A DNA stretch of 8,509 nucleotides from Oscillospiraceae bacterium (GTDB taxonomy: Bacteria; Bacillota; Clostridia; Oscillospirales; Oscillospiraceae). Position numbers and translations under genes: made by a program. The DNA is taken from contig JAFYIF010000248.1 of the NCBI GenBank assembly GCA_017538775.1, positions 1 to 8,509 of the forward strand. Reading direction: 5' to 3'. This document shows, piece after piece, positions 1 to 6,262 of the stretch (positions within the stretch are counted from its first letter, which is position 1; each line of letters opens with the position of its first letter). The notes beneath the pieces were generated by a model. It was not told the origin of the DNA. It saw only the letters and a list, made by a program, of their open reading frames with translations, and searched no databases.

Positions 1-1
1 C

Positions 2-484
2 CTGGAGGCGGTGGTGCTGGAGCTGCTGCGACAGCGGGGCCAGACCCTGGCGGCGGCGGAGAGCTGCACCGGCGGGCTGCTGGCCAAGCGCCTCACCGAC
101 CTGCCCGGGGCCAGCCGGGTTTTCCGCGGCGGCGTCACCGTGTACACGAACCCGGTCAAGGAGTGGCTGGGCGTGGACCGGGAAACCCTGGCGCGCTGCG
201 GGGCAGTGAGCCGGGAGGTGGCCGAGCAGCTTGCCCGCTGCGTCCGGGACCGTCTGGGGGCCGACTGGGGCCTGGGCGTCACCGGCCTGGCCGGGCCGGA
301 GGGCGACGGGGTCCACGAAGTGGGCACCGTCTTCGTGGGCCGGGCCTCGGCGGAGCGAACCTGGGGCCGGGCGCTGCGCCTGGGGGCCAGACGCGACCGC
401 AGCCGCGTCCGGACCCTGGCCGCCAACCACGCGCTGGACATGCTGAGAAGGGCGCTGACCGGGCTGGCGGTGGAATTGCCGTGA
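2..484 (+). CDS. cinA: CinA/PncC C-terminal domain, nicotinamide-nucleotide amidase (5' end cut by window)
   Basis: The encoded protein matches the CinA C-terminal domain (PncC), which deamidates nicotinamide mononucleotide to nicotinate mononucleotide in the cytoplasmic pyridine-nucleotide salvage cycle. Seen in the sequence: the hallmark AESCTGGLLAKRLTDLPG block (serine-bearing ESCTGG, bases 56-76), the VTVYTNPVKEWLGV block with its conserved Tyr and Lys, GAVSREVAEQLA, VTGLAGPEGD followed by GTVFVG, and a C-terminal TLAANHALDMLRR helix. The frame is open to the left edge. The residues before the first GTG (LEAVVLELL) look like the helix leading into this domain, so this is probably the 3' end of a full-length, roughly 400-residue CinA with an upstream MoCF-like domain. 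A stand-alone PncC starting at GTG 11 or 14 behind GGAGG at 4-8 cannot be excluded. No U-tract terminator follows the stop; hairpin repeats begin about 45 bases later. Confidence 0.88.
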   Translation: MEAVVLELLRQRGQTLAAAESCTGGLLAKRLTDLPGASRVFRGGVTVYTNPVKEWLGVDRETLARCGAVSREVAEQLARCVRDRLGADWGLGVTGLAGPEGDGVHEVGTVFVGRASAERTWGRALRLGARRDRSRVRTLAANHALDMLRRALTGLAVELP

Positions 485-529
485 GCGGGAGCGCGGCGGC
501 GGATAGAATTTGAGCGTTCTGTGGACGGA

Positions 530-582
530 CGTTCTCCCTCTCCTGCCGCCTGCGGGCGGCACCCTCCCCCGCTGGGGGAGGG
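530..582 (+). repeat. Two-hairpin palindromic repeat, copy A (direct orientation)
   Basis: This unit starts with CGTTCTCCCTCT and then forms two adjacent hairpins. The first is GCCGCC/GGCGGC (545-550 with 555-560, loop TGCG). The second is a perfect 9-bp stem CCCTCCCCC/GGGGGAGGG (562-570 with 574-582, loop GCT). The same plan recurs inverted at 679-728, which identifies it as a dispersed REP/BIME-like element rather than a gene-specific terminator. No T-run follows on either strand. Similar intergenic repeats are, to my recollection, common in Faecalibacterium-type genomes, but that was not checked here. Confidence 0.8.
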
Positions 583-678
583 AAAGGAGCCGAAGCCTTT
601 GCCTTCTGCCTTGAAACCGGCGTGCCCGCGTCTCGATATGCTTCTTCTCAAACCCAACGCGCGCGGTTCAGGTTTGTT

Positions 679-728
679 CCTTCCCCCAGCGGGGGAAGGT
701 GGCGCGCAGCGCCGGAAGAGGGAGAACG
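679..728 (-). repeat. Two-hairpin palindromic repeat, copy B (inverted relative to A)
   Basis: Read on the minus strand this unit starts with the same CGTTCTCCCTCT as copy A. It then forms hairpin GGCGC/GCGCC (plus-strand 701-705 with 709-713) and hairpin CCTTCCCCC/GGGGGAAGG (679-687 with 691-699; GCT loop on the minus strand). Differences from copy A fall in paired positions and preserve both stems. For example, the C-G pair 564/580 of copy A is a T-A pair (681/697) here. Copies A and B face each other, a typical arrangement for mosaic palindromic elements. Confidence 0.8.
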
Positions 729-777
729 TAGCGAGACCTCCAGCGCAGATAAGACCGCAGCGGTGGAACACGCATTC

Positions 778-804
778 TTTCCTTCCCCCAGCGGGGGAAG
801 GAAA
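778..804 (-). repeat. Half-copy of the palindromic repeat (copy C, single hairpin)
   Basis: Bases 781-801 repeat the second hairpin of copy B exactly (CCTTCCCCC, AGC, GGGGGAAGG). Flanking TTT (778-780) and AAA (802-804) extend the stem to 12 bp. The companion hairpin and the CTCCCTCT end are missing, so this is a truncated unit. It is not a good terminator, because neither strand has a T-run directly after the stem. Confidence 0.72.
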
Positions 805-859
805 AAACCGGAACTCCGGCGGCGCTTTTTTTCACGGGCTGCGCATTCGCAGTCGCCAA

Positions 860-882
860 GGCTCCTTATGGAAAAGGGAGCC
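860..882 (+). repeat. Hairpin in the dnaE leader, possibly a remnant of a second repeat family
   Basis: GGCTCC (860-865) pairs with GGAGCC (877-882). One T-G and one T-A pair (866-867 with 875-876) extend the stem, leaving a 7-base loop. It lies 35 bases upstream of the dnaE start and so would fall in the leader RNA. The surrounding GTCGCCAAGGCTCC resembles the start of another GC-rich intergenic repeat I associate with gut Oscillospirales, which is a recollection only. A regulatory role on dnaE is possible but not shown by anything else here. Confidence 0.45.
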
Positions 883-903
883 AAAGAGGAATGTTTGATT
901 TGG

Positions 904-909
904 AAAGGA
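904..909 (+). promoter_or_regulatory. Ribosome binding site that decides the dnaE start
   Basis: AAAGGA ends 8 bases before ATG 918. The upstream in-frame ATG at 891 has GAGGA directly abutting it with no spacer, and the nine extra residues it would add (MFDLERTTP) are not part of the family, whose proteins begin near the HLHVHTEYS motif. Translation therefore most likely starts at 918. Confidence 0.75.
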
Positions 910-917
910 CCACCCCC

Positions 918-3900
918 ATGTCATTTGTCCATCTCCATGTACACACCGAATACTCCCTCCTGGACGGGGCCTGTCGGATCGACGCGCTGCCGGAGCGGGT
1001 GAAGGCGCTGGGCCAGACGGCTTTGGCGGTCACGGATCACGGCGTCATGTACGGGGCCGTGGCCTTTTACAAGGCCTGCAAAGCGGCGGGGGTGAAGCCT
1101 CTGATCGGCTGCGAGGTCTACGTGGCCCCGGGCAGCCGCTTCGGGCGGGAGCACAAGGTGGACAGCGCCTACAGCCACCTGATTTTGCTGTGCAAAAATG
1201 ATGTGGGCTACCGCAACCTCTGCTATCTGGTCAGCGCGGGCTTCACCGAGGGTTTTTACCTCAAGCCCCGGATCGACTGGCCGCTGCTGCACGAGCACGC
1301 GGAGGGGCTGGTCTGCCTGTCTGGCTGTCTGGCGGGTTACATCGCCCGGAGCGCGGCGGCGGGGGACTACGCGGCGGCCAGGGACAAGGCCCTGGAGCTG
1401 CGGGAGCTGTTCGGGGAGGACTTCTATCTGGAGGTCCAGGACCACGGCCTCCCGGAGGAGCGCCGCGCCTTGAACGGCATCCTCCGCATCCACGAGGAGA
1501 CCGGCATCCCCCTGGTCCTGACCAACGACGCCCACTATCTGGACCGGGCCGACGCCCACACCCAGGACGTGCTGCTGTGCATCCAGACCGGCAAGACCCT
1601 GGCCGAACCGGAGCGGATGCGCTTTCAGGGCCAGGAGTTCTACCTGAAAAGCGAGGCGGAGATGGCCGCGCTGCTGCCGGAGCACCCGGAGGCGCTGGAG
1701 AACACCGTCCGCGTTGCGGAGAAGTGCAACTTTGACTTCGAATTCGGCCACTATCACCTGCCCGTGTTCCCCCTGCCCGAGGGGGAGACGGACAGCTTTG
1801 CCTATCTGAGCAAGCGCTGCGCCGCGGGCTTTCAGCGCCGCTACCCCGACGCGCCGCCGGAGGTGCGCGCCCAGCTGGACTATGAGCTGGACATGATCCG
1901 GCGCATGGGCTTTGTGGACTACTTCCTGATCGTCTCCGACTTCGTGGGCTACGCCAAGGGCCGGGGCATCCCGGTGGGGCCGGGGCGGGGCAGCGCGGCG
2001 GGCAGCGTGGTCAGCTACTGCCTGGACATCACCGACGTGGACCCCATCAAATACCAGCTCTATTTCGAGCGCTTCCTGAACCCGGAGCGGGTCACGATGC
2101 CGGACATCGACATGGACTTCTGCATCCGCCGCCGGGGGGAGGTCATCGACTACGTCAGCCGCAAGTACGGGGCCGACCATGTGGCGCAGATCGTCACCTT
2201 CGGCACCATGGCGGCCAAGAACGCGATCCGGGACGTGGCCCGGGTCATGGGCCTGCCCTACGCCGCAGCGGACGAGTGCGCCAAGGCCGTGCCCAACGCC
2301 CTGCACATCACGCTCAGCGAGGCCATGCAGCTCTCCAAGCCCCTCCGCGCCCTCTATGACAAGGACGAGACCGTGCGCCGGGTCATCGACACGGCCCAGG
2401 CCCTGGAGGGGATGCCCCGCCACGCCAGCACCCACGCGGCGGGTGTGGTCATCACGAAGCGCCCGGTCTATGAATATGTGCCCCTGGCGAAGAACGACGA
2501 GAGCGTGGTCACCCAGTACCAGATGACCACGCTGGAGGAGCTGGGGCTGCTGAAGATGGACTTTCTGGGCCTGCGCAACCTGACGGTGCTGGACGACGCG
2601 GTGCAGCTGGTGCGCCGTCGGCAGCCGGACTTCCGCATCGAAGCCGTGCCGGAGGACGACCCGGAGGTCTTCGCCATGCTGTCCCAGGGCAAGACCGCCG
2701 GGGTCTTCCAGCTGGAGAGCGCCGGGATCACGGCGGTCTGCACCGGCCTGAAGCCGAAGAGCATCGAGGACATCACCGCCGTCATCGCCCTGTACCGCCC
2801 CGGACCCATGGAGTCCATCCCCCGCTTCATCGAGTGCTCCGCCCACCCGGAGCGCATCACCTACAAACACCCGGCCCTGGAGCCGATTTTGTCCGTCACC
2901 TACGGCTGCATCGTCTATCAGGAGCAGGTCATCGAGATCTGCCGCCGTCTGGCGGGCTTCTCCCTGGGCCAGGCGGACATGATCCGCCGGGCCATGAGCA
3001 AGAAGAAGGAAAAAGAAATTGTCAAAGAGCGCCGGGCCTTCATCCACGGGGACCCGGAGCGGCAAATCCCCGGCGCGGTGGCAAACGGCATCCCGGAGGA
3101 CGTGGCGGGCAGCATCTACGACGAGATTTTGGACTTCGCCAACTACGCCTTCAACAAGGCCCACGCGGTCAGCTACGCCATCGTCGCCTACCGCACGGCC
3201 TACATGAAGCGCCACTGGCCCAGGGAGTACATGGCCGCGCTGATCACCAGCGTGCTGCAGGACAGCGCCAAGGTGGCCGAATACATCGCCGAGTGCCGGG
3301 AGAGCGGCATCCGCCTCCTGCCCCCGGACGTGAACGAGAGCGAAGCCGACTTCACCGTGGTGGGCGGGGACCTGCGCTTCGGCATGGCCGCGGTGAAGAA
3401 CGTGGGCCGGGGCTTTGTGGAAAAGCTGGTGGCGGAGCGGGCGCGAGGTGGGCGCTTCACCGCCCTGGACGAGTTCTGCCGCCGGATGTACGGCCAGGAC
3501 CTGAACCGCCGGGCCATCGAGAGCCTAATCCGGGCCGGGGCCTTCGACGCCCTGGGCCCCTCCCGCCGGGCGCTGCTCCAGGCCCTGGACGGGGTGCTGG
3601 AGGGCGTCAGCTCCGCCGGGCGCAAAAACGTGGCCGGGCAGATGGACTTTTTCGACCTGGGCGGGGGGAGCGAACAGACCGCCGGGCCGGTTTTCCCGGA
3701 TGTGGCGGAGTTCCCCCCGGAGGAGCGGATGCGCATGGAGCGGGAGATGACCGGCCTCTATCTCTCCGGCCACCCGATGGACGCCTACCGGGAGCGGGCC
3801 AACCGGATGGGGGCCGTTCCCATCGGGCAGATCCTGGCCGATTACGCCGCCGAGGGCGGGCCGCGGCGCTTCGCCGACGGCCGGAACGTGCTGGTGGCCG

Positions 3901-4379
3901 GGGTCGTGGGCGCCCACCGGACGCGGGCCACGCGCAACAATTCGATGATGGCCTACGTCACCCTGGAGGACGACAGCGGCAGTCTGGAGCTGGTGGTGTT
4001 CCAGCGGGCGCTGGACAGCGGCGGCGGCTACCTCCGGGACAACGCGGCGCTGCTGGTGCGGGGCCGCATCTCCGCCCGGGACGAGAAGGAGCCGCAGATC
4101 ACGGTGGACGCCATCCGCCCTCTCAGCGACCTGGACGGGCTGCGCCCGGCTGCGAGCGTCCGGAAGCTCTTCGTCCGGCTGCCCAGCACCGACGGGAAAA
4201 ATCTGCGCAAGCTCGAGCTGCTGCTGAAATTCTTCCCCGGCTCCGACCGGCTGGTGCTGTTCTTCCCGGACCTGGGCAAGCAGCGCAGCGCCCCCTGTCA
4301 GATCCACCCGGCCCTGCTGGCGGAGCTGCGGGAGCGGCTGGGGGAAGAGAACGTGGTGCTCGTCAGCAAAGAGGGATAA
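918..4379 (+). CDS. dnaE: DNA polymerase III subunit alpha, DnaE
   Basis: This 1153-residue protein is the replicative C-family polymerase that extends primers at the fork; the E. coli protein is 1160 residues. Domains in order are as follows. The N-terminal PHP domain (about 1-210) carries HLHVH at 5-9, TDHG at 39-42, SGCLAG around 137 and NDAHYL at 203-208. The palm has the GPGRGSAAGS nucleotide-binding block and PDIDMDF with catalytic Asp396 and Asp398; the third, Asp548, lies in KMDFLGL. Fingers follow, then a helix-hairpin-helix region (about 820-880), a clamp-binding QMDFF motif at 908-912, and an OB fold (about 985-1060) ending in a short C-terminal domain. All nine expected PHP metal ligands appear present. 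In Clostridia DnaE usually works beside PolC, which is not in this window. The MATE gene follows after 25 bases and is probably co-transcribed. Confidence 0.97.
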   Translation: MSFVHLHVHTEYSLLDGACRIDALPERVKALGQTALAVTDHGVMYGAVAFYKACKAAGVKPLIGCEVYVAPGSRFGREHKVDSAYSHLILLCKNDVGYRNLCYLVSAGFTEGFYLKPRIDWPLLHEHAEGLVCLSGCLAGYIARSAAAGDYAAARDKALELRELFGEDFYLEVQDHGLPEERRALNGILRIHEETGIPLVLTNDAHYLDRADAHTQDVLLCIQTGKTLAEPERMRFQGQEFYLKSEAEMAALLPEHPEALENTVRVAEKCNFDFEFGHYHLPVFPLPEGETDSFAYLSKRCAAGFQRRYPDAPPEVRAQLDYELDMIRRMGFVDYFLIVSDFVGYAKGRGIPVGPGRGSAAGSVVSYCLDITDVDPIKYQLYFERFLNPERVTMPDIDMDFCIRRRGEVIDYVSRKYGADHVAQIVTFGTMAAKNAIRDVARVMGLPYAAADECAKAVPNALHITLSEAMQLSKPLRALYDKDETVRRVIDTAQALEGMPRHASTHAAGVVITKRPVYEYVPLAKNDESVVTQYQMTTLEELGLLKMDFLGLRNLTVLDDAVQLVRRRQPDFRIEAVPEDDPEVFAMLSQGKTAGVFQLESAGITAVCTGLKPKSIEDITAVIALYRPGPMESIPRFIECSAHPERITYKHPALEPILSVTYGCIVYQEQVIEICRRLAGFSLGQADMIRRAMSKKKEKEIVKERRAFIHGDPERQIPGAVANGIPEDVAGSIYDEILDFANYAFNKAHAVSYAIVAYRTAYMKRHWPREYMAALITSVLQDSAKVAEYIAECRESGIRLLPPDVNESEADFTVVGGDLRFGMAAVKNVGRGFVEKLVAERARGGRFTALDEFCRRMYGQDLNRRAIESLIRAGAFDALGPSRRALLQALDGVLEGVSSAGRKNVAGQMDFFDLGGGSEQTAGPVFPDVAEFPPEERMRMEREMTGLYLSGHPMDAYRERANRMGAVPIGQILADYAAEGGPRRFADGRNVLVAGVVGAHRTRATRNNSMMAYVTLEDDSGSLELVVFQRALDSGGGYLRDNAALLVRGRISARDEKEPQITVDAIRPLSDLDGLRPAASVRKLFVRLPSTDGKNLRKLELLLKFFPGSDRLVLFFPDLGKQRSAPCQIHPALLAELRERLGEENVVLVSKEG

Positions 4380-4390
4380 CAAAGAAAGAA

Positions 4391-4396
4391 GGGAGG
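4391..4396 (+). promoter_or_regulatory. Ribosome binding site of the MATE gene
   Basis: GGGAGG is 8 bases upstream of GTG 4405. A nearer in-frame GTG at 4396 overlaps the GGGAGG itself and could not use it, so 4405 is the preferred start. Confidence 0.7.
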
Positions 4397-4404
4397 TGCC
4401 CGCC

Positions 4405-5904
4405 GTGGCCCGGGAGACGAAAACGATACAGACGGCCCTGGACGCTCTGCCCGCCGGTACGCCGGACGAATCGACGATCCGAAGCCGGGTGAAGCTGCCG
4501 CCGCTGCCGGAGGGCGTCACCCGGCGGATGCTGGCGCGGGACGTGGTGGTGATCTCCCTGCCCAGTCTGGTGGAGCTGGTGCTGACCCAGCTCACCAGCA
4601 TCGCCGACCAGATCATGGTGGGCCAGCTCCCCGGGGAGGCGGGGGTGGCCGGACTGGCCGCCGTGGGCCTGGCCGTCCAGCCCAAATTCCTGCTGATGAC
4701 CGCGATCATGGCCCTGAACGTGGGCACCACCGCTCTGGTGGCCCGCTTCCGGGGCCAGCAGAAGCGGGACAAGGCGAATCAGGCCTTCCGGATGGGCCTG
4801 GTGCTGAGCTTCCTCATCAGCTTCCTGTTCATGGGGGCGGGGCTGCTGAGCTCGGGAGCCATGGTGCGCTTCATGTCCGGCACCGGGGCCATGACCGCCT
4901 CCACCGTGGCTCTGGGCAAGCGCTATCTGGACATCCAGCTCTACGGCTTTCTGCCCCTGTGCCTCACCTTCACGATCACCGCCGCCCTGCGGGGCATCGG
5001 GGAATCCCGGCTGCCGCTCTTTTACAACACCGTCGCCAATGTGGTCAACATCTTCCTGAACTGGGTGATGATCTACGGGCGTCTGGGCTGCCCGGCCCTG
5101 GGGGTGGAGGGCGCGGCCTGGGCCACGGTCATCGGCCAGTTGGTGGCCTTCGCCATCGCCCTGGTCATCGCCCTGGACCGGCGGCGCTACATCCACTTCG
5201 ACCTCCGCCGGGGCGGGCTGCGCATGGAGCGGGGTCTGCTGGAAAACCTGCTGACCGTGGGCGTGCCCAGTATGGTGGAGCAGCTGCTGCTGCGCATCGG
5301 CATCATCCTCTATTCCAGAAGCGTGGCCGGGCTGGGGGACACGGACTTTGCCACGCACCAGGTCTGCATGAGCATCCAGGCTTTGAGCTTCCTGATGGGT
5401 CAGGCCTTCGCCAACGCCTCTACCACTTTGATGGGACAAAGCATCGGCAAAGGCCGCTACGACATGGCCGCCCTCTATGTGCGCCAGAGCCGGACCCTGG
5501 GCATCCTGGCCTCCCTGGTGCTGGGGGGCCTGCTGGTGGGCTTCAACCGGGACATCATCGCCACGTACAACGGCACCCCGGCGGTGGTGGACACCGGGGC
5601 GCAGATCCTGATCCTCCTGGCCGCCAGCCAGCCCTTCCAGGCCGACCAGTTCATCGCCTCCGGCGCCCTGCGCGGGGCGGGGGACACCCGCTTCACCGCC
5701 GCCGCCATCGCCGTCACGGTGCTGGGCGTCCGGAACCTCCTGGGCCTCCTGGCCATCCATGTGCTGGGCTGGGGCCTCTGGGGGGCCTGGATCGCCCTGA
5801 TCGCCGACCAGTGCAGCCGCACGGTGCTGGTGGCCCTGCGCTACGCCGGGGGAAAGTGGAAGCTCGGCGCGGCGAAACGCTTCGCCAAAGCCGACGCGGT
5901 ATAA
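4405..5904 (+). CDS. MATE-family multidrug/metabolite efflux transporter
   Basis: The 499-residue product is a polytopic inner-membrane protein of the MATE (MatE) family, which exports cationic drugs or metabolites using a Na+ or H+ gradient. The two homologous halves are visible. The first begins at about residue 47 with ISLPSLVELVLTQLTSIADQIMVGQL-type sequence. The second begins at about 286 with VGVPSMVEQLLLRIG. The matching loop motifs are AALRGIGESRLPLFYNTVANV in the first half and GALRGAGDTRFTAAA in the second. About twelve hydrophobic segments fit the usual fold and length. A hydrophilic extension of roughly 45 residues, rich in Pro and charged residues, precedes the first helix. GTG 4405 is chosen because it alone is properly spaced from GGGAGG. 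The gene probably shares a transcript with dnaE, though the two have no obvious functional link. The substrate cannot be told from sequence. Confidence 0.93.
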   Translation: MARETKTIQTALDALPAGTPDESTIRSRVKLPPLPEGVTRRMLARDVVVISLPSLVELVLTQLTSIADQIMVGQLPGEAGVAGLAAVGLAVQPKFLLMTAIMALNVGTTALVARFRGQQKRDKANQAFRMGLVLSFLISFLFMGAGLLSSGAMVRFMSGTGAMTASTVALGKRYLDIQLYGFLPLCLTFTITAALRGIGESRLPLFYNTVANVVNIFLNWVMIYGRLGCPALGVEGAAWATVIGQLVAFAIALVIALDRRRYIHFDLRRGGLRMERGLLENLLTVGVPSMVEQLLLRIGIILYSRSVAGLGDTDFATHQVCMSIQALSFLMGQAFANASTTLMGQSIGKGRYDMAALYVRQSRTLGILASLVLGGLLVGFNRDIIATYNGTPAVVDTGAQILILLAASQPFQADQFIASGALRGAGDTRFTAAAIAVTVLGVRNLLGLLAIHVLGWGLWGAWIALIADQCSRTVLVALRYAGGKWKLGAAKRFAKADAV

Positions 5905-5910
5905 ACCGCC

Positions 5911-5942
5911 CCCGGAACGGCAGATACTGTTCCGGGAGGTGA
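5911..5942 (+). promoter_or_regulatory. Hairpin abutting the ribosome binding site of the 60-residue ORF
   Basis: CCCGGAAC (5911-5918) pairs perfectly with GTTCCGGG (5929-5936). A G-T and a G-C pair extend the stem inward to 10 bp with a 6-base loop. The last stem bases are also the first bases of the strong Shine-Dalgarno sequence GGGAGGTGA (5934-5942). No T-run follows, so this is not an intrinsic terminator. It could limit ribosome access to the next ORF or stabilise the 3' end of the dnaE-MATE transcript. Confidence 0.5.
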
Positions 5943-5949
5943 CCGCAAT

Positions 5950-6132
5950 ATGCGACAGACCGACGGGCAAAGCCCCCGCCCCGCCCGCAGCGGGACGGAC
6001 CTGCGCCTGAACCCTCAGCACCGGCTCTGCCCCAGATTCGACGCGGAGAGCATCGCCGCTTATGAGGCCCCGGAACCGGGGGAGATGGGCTTCCGGGTGC
6101 TGGACAACTGCGCGGAAGAGCACATCCAGTAG
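5950..6132 (+). CDS. Small hypothetical protein, 60 residues
   Basis: I do not recognise this protein. Support for it being a gene is a near-ideal Shine-Dalgarno GAGGTGA ending 7 bases before the ATG, GC-rich third codon positions like the neighbouring genes, and its place 45 bases after the MATE stop in the same direction. The product is hydrophilic, with a basic Pro/Arg-rich first half (SPRPARSGTDLR) and an acidic second half (YEAPEPGEMG ending CAEEHIQ). It has two cysteines, no membrane segment and no signal peptide. It most likely sits at the end of the dnaE-MATE transcript. Conservation in relatives is what would separate a real small protein from a chance frame. Confidence 0.55.
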   Translation: MRQTDGQSPRPARSGTDLRLNPQHRLCPRFDAESIAAYEAPEPGEMGFRVLDNCAEEHIQ

Positions 6133-6175
6133 CACCCGCAGACCCGGCGGGGCGTAAAAATTCACAGATTGTTTC

Positions 6176-6204
6176 TTGACAATCCCGCTTCCGGCTGAGA
6201 TACT
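6176..6204 (+). promoter_or_regulatory. Sigma-A-type promoter with extended -10 for the zinc-ribbon/DUF5685/J-domain operon
   Basis: A perfect -35 TTGACA (6176-6181) is followed after 17 bases by GATACT (6199-6204), four of six matches to TATAAT. It is preceded by TG at 6196-6197, giving the extended -10 pattern TGnGATACT. The stretch just upstream (about 6155-6175) is A/T-rich in an otherwise GC-rich region and could act as an UP element. The predicted transcription start is near 6211, leaving a leader of about 52 bases before the ATG at 6263. Confidence 0.75.
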
Positions 6205-6225
6205 GGGAAAAAAGCCGGAAGCGGG
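6184..6225. promoter_or_regulatory. Perfect 12-bp inverted repeat bracketing the -10 element (candidate operator)
   Basis: CCCGCTTCCGGC (6184-6195, in the -35/-10 spacer) is the exact reverse complement of GCCGGAAGCGGG (6214-6225, just after the predicted start site). The 18-base interval holds the -10 box. The arm centres are 30 bp apart, close to three helical turns, as expected if a dimeric or paired regulator binds one face of the DNA across the promoter. No T-run follows on either strand, so it is not a terminator. The regulator, if any, is unknown. Confidence 0.55.
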
Positions 6226-6250
6226 TAAAAAAAGTCCAAAATTCCGGCTT
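6212..6250 (+). promoter_or_regulatory. Leader-RNA hairpin directly upstream of the zinc-ribbon gene's ribosome binding site
   Basis: AAGCCGGAA (6212-6220) pairs perfectly with TTCCGGCTT (6242-6250), a 9-bp stem with an A-rich 21-base loop. Its 5' arm begins about where transcription should start, and its 3' arm is immediately followed by the Shine-Dalgarno GGGAGG (6251-6256). The 5' arm is also the downstream arm of the promoter inverted repeat, so the two foldings exclude each other in a longer transcript. Confidence 0.5.
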
Positions 6251-6262
6251 GGGAGGCGCGAT

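Larger units (their letters stand above)
485..917. other. Intergenic region of dispersed hairpin repeats between cinA and dnaE
   Basis: These 433 bases contain no convincing gene. Overlapping frames here are open on both strands only because the palindromic repeats lack stops. The region holds three related GC-rich hairpin units (530-582, 679-728, 778-804), a hairpin in the dnaE leader (860-882) and the dnaE ribosome binding site. A possible weak promoter is TTGAAA at 611-616 with GATATG at 635-640 (18-base spacing). Only three of six bases match the -10 consensus, so it is not listed separately. A short CCGG-AACT-CCGG stem (808-819) followed by seven T residues (826-832) might slow transcription but is weak as a terminator. 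Sequence between the repeats (about 590-678 and 729-777) shows nothing else recognisable. Confidence 0.7.

Noticed and set aside
530..804. CRISPR array
   Set aside because: Three units occur in mixed orientation with unequal spacing and internal palindromes. There are no uniform repeats or spacers and no cas genes.
808..832. Intrinsic terminator between the repeats and dnaE
   Set aside because: The only stem before the seven T residues is a 4-bp CCGG/CCGG separated from them by six GC bases, too weak to call.
891..917. Upstream ATG start for dnaE adding nine residues
   Set aside because: Its GAGGA abuts the ATG with no spacer, and the extension is not part of the family. ATG 918 has correct spacing and begins at the conserved HLHVH region.
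521..1002. Overlapping plus- and minus-strand frames of 60-126 residues in the cinA-dnaE gap
   Set aside because: They consist of the palindromic repeats read in several frames (recurring LPPAGEG/SPSGGR). They have no convincing ribosome binding site and run into the dnaE start.
921..3215. A 764-residue open frame on the minus strand across dnaE
   Set aside because: It is the mirror of the GC-rich third-position codon use of dnaE. Its translation is low-complexity (Val/Leu/Gln/His-rich) with no domain, while the plus strand encodes an unmistakable polymerase.
6184..6225. Rho-independent terminator of the upstream dnaE-MATE transcript
   Set aside because: The stem is strong, but its loop is 18 bases and the bases after it are A-rich, not T-rich, on the plus strand.
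6176..6262. TTG-initiated extension of the zinc-ribbon protein by 29 residues
   Set aside because: The extension is encoded by the promoter and leader hairpin and lies upstream of the predicted transcription start. ATG 6263 has a well-spaced GGGAGG.
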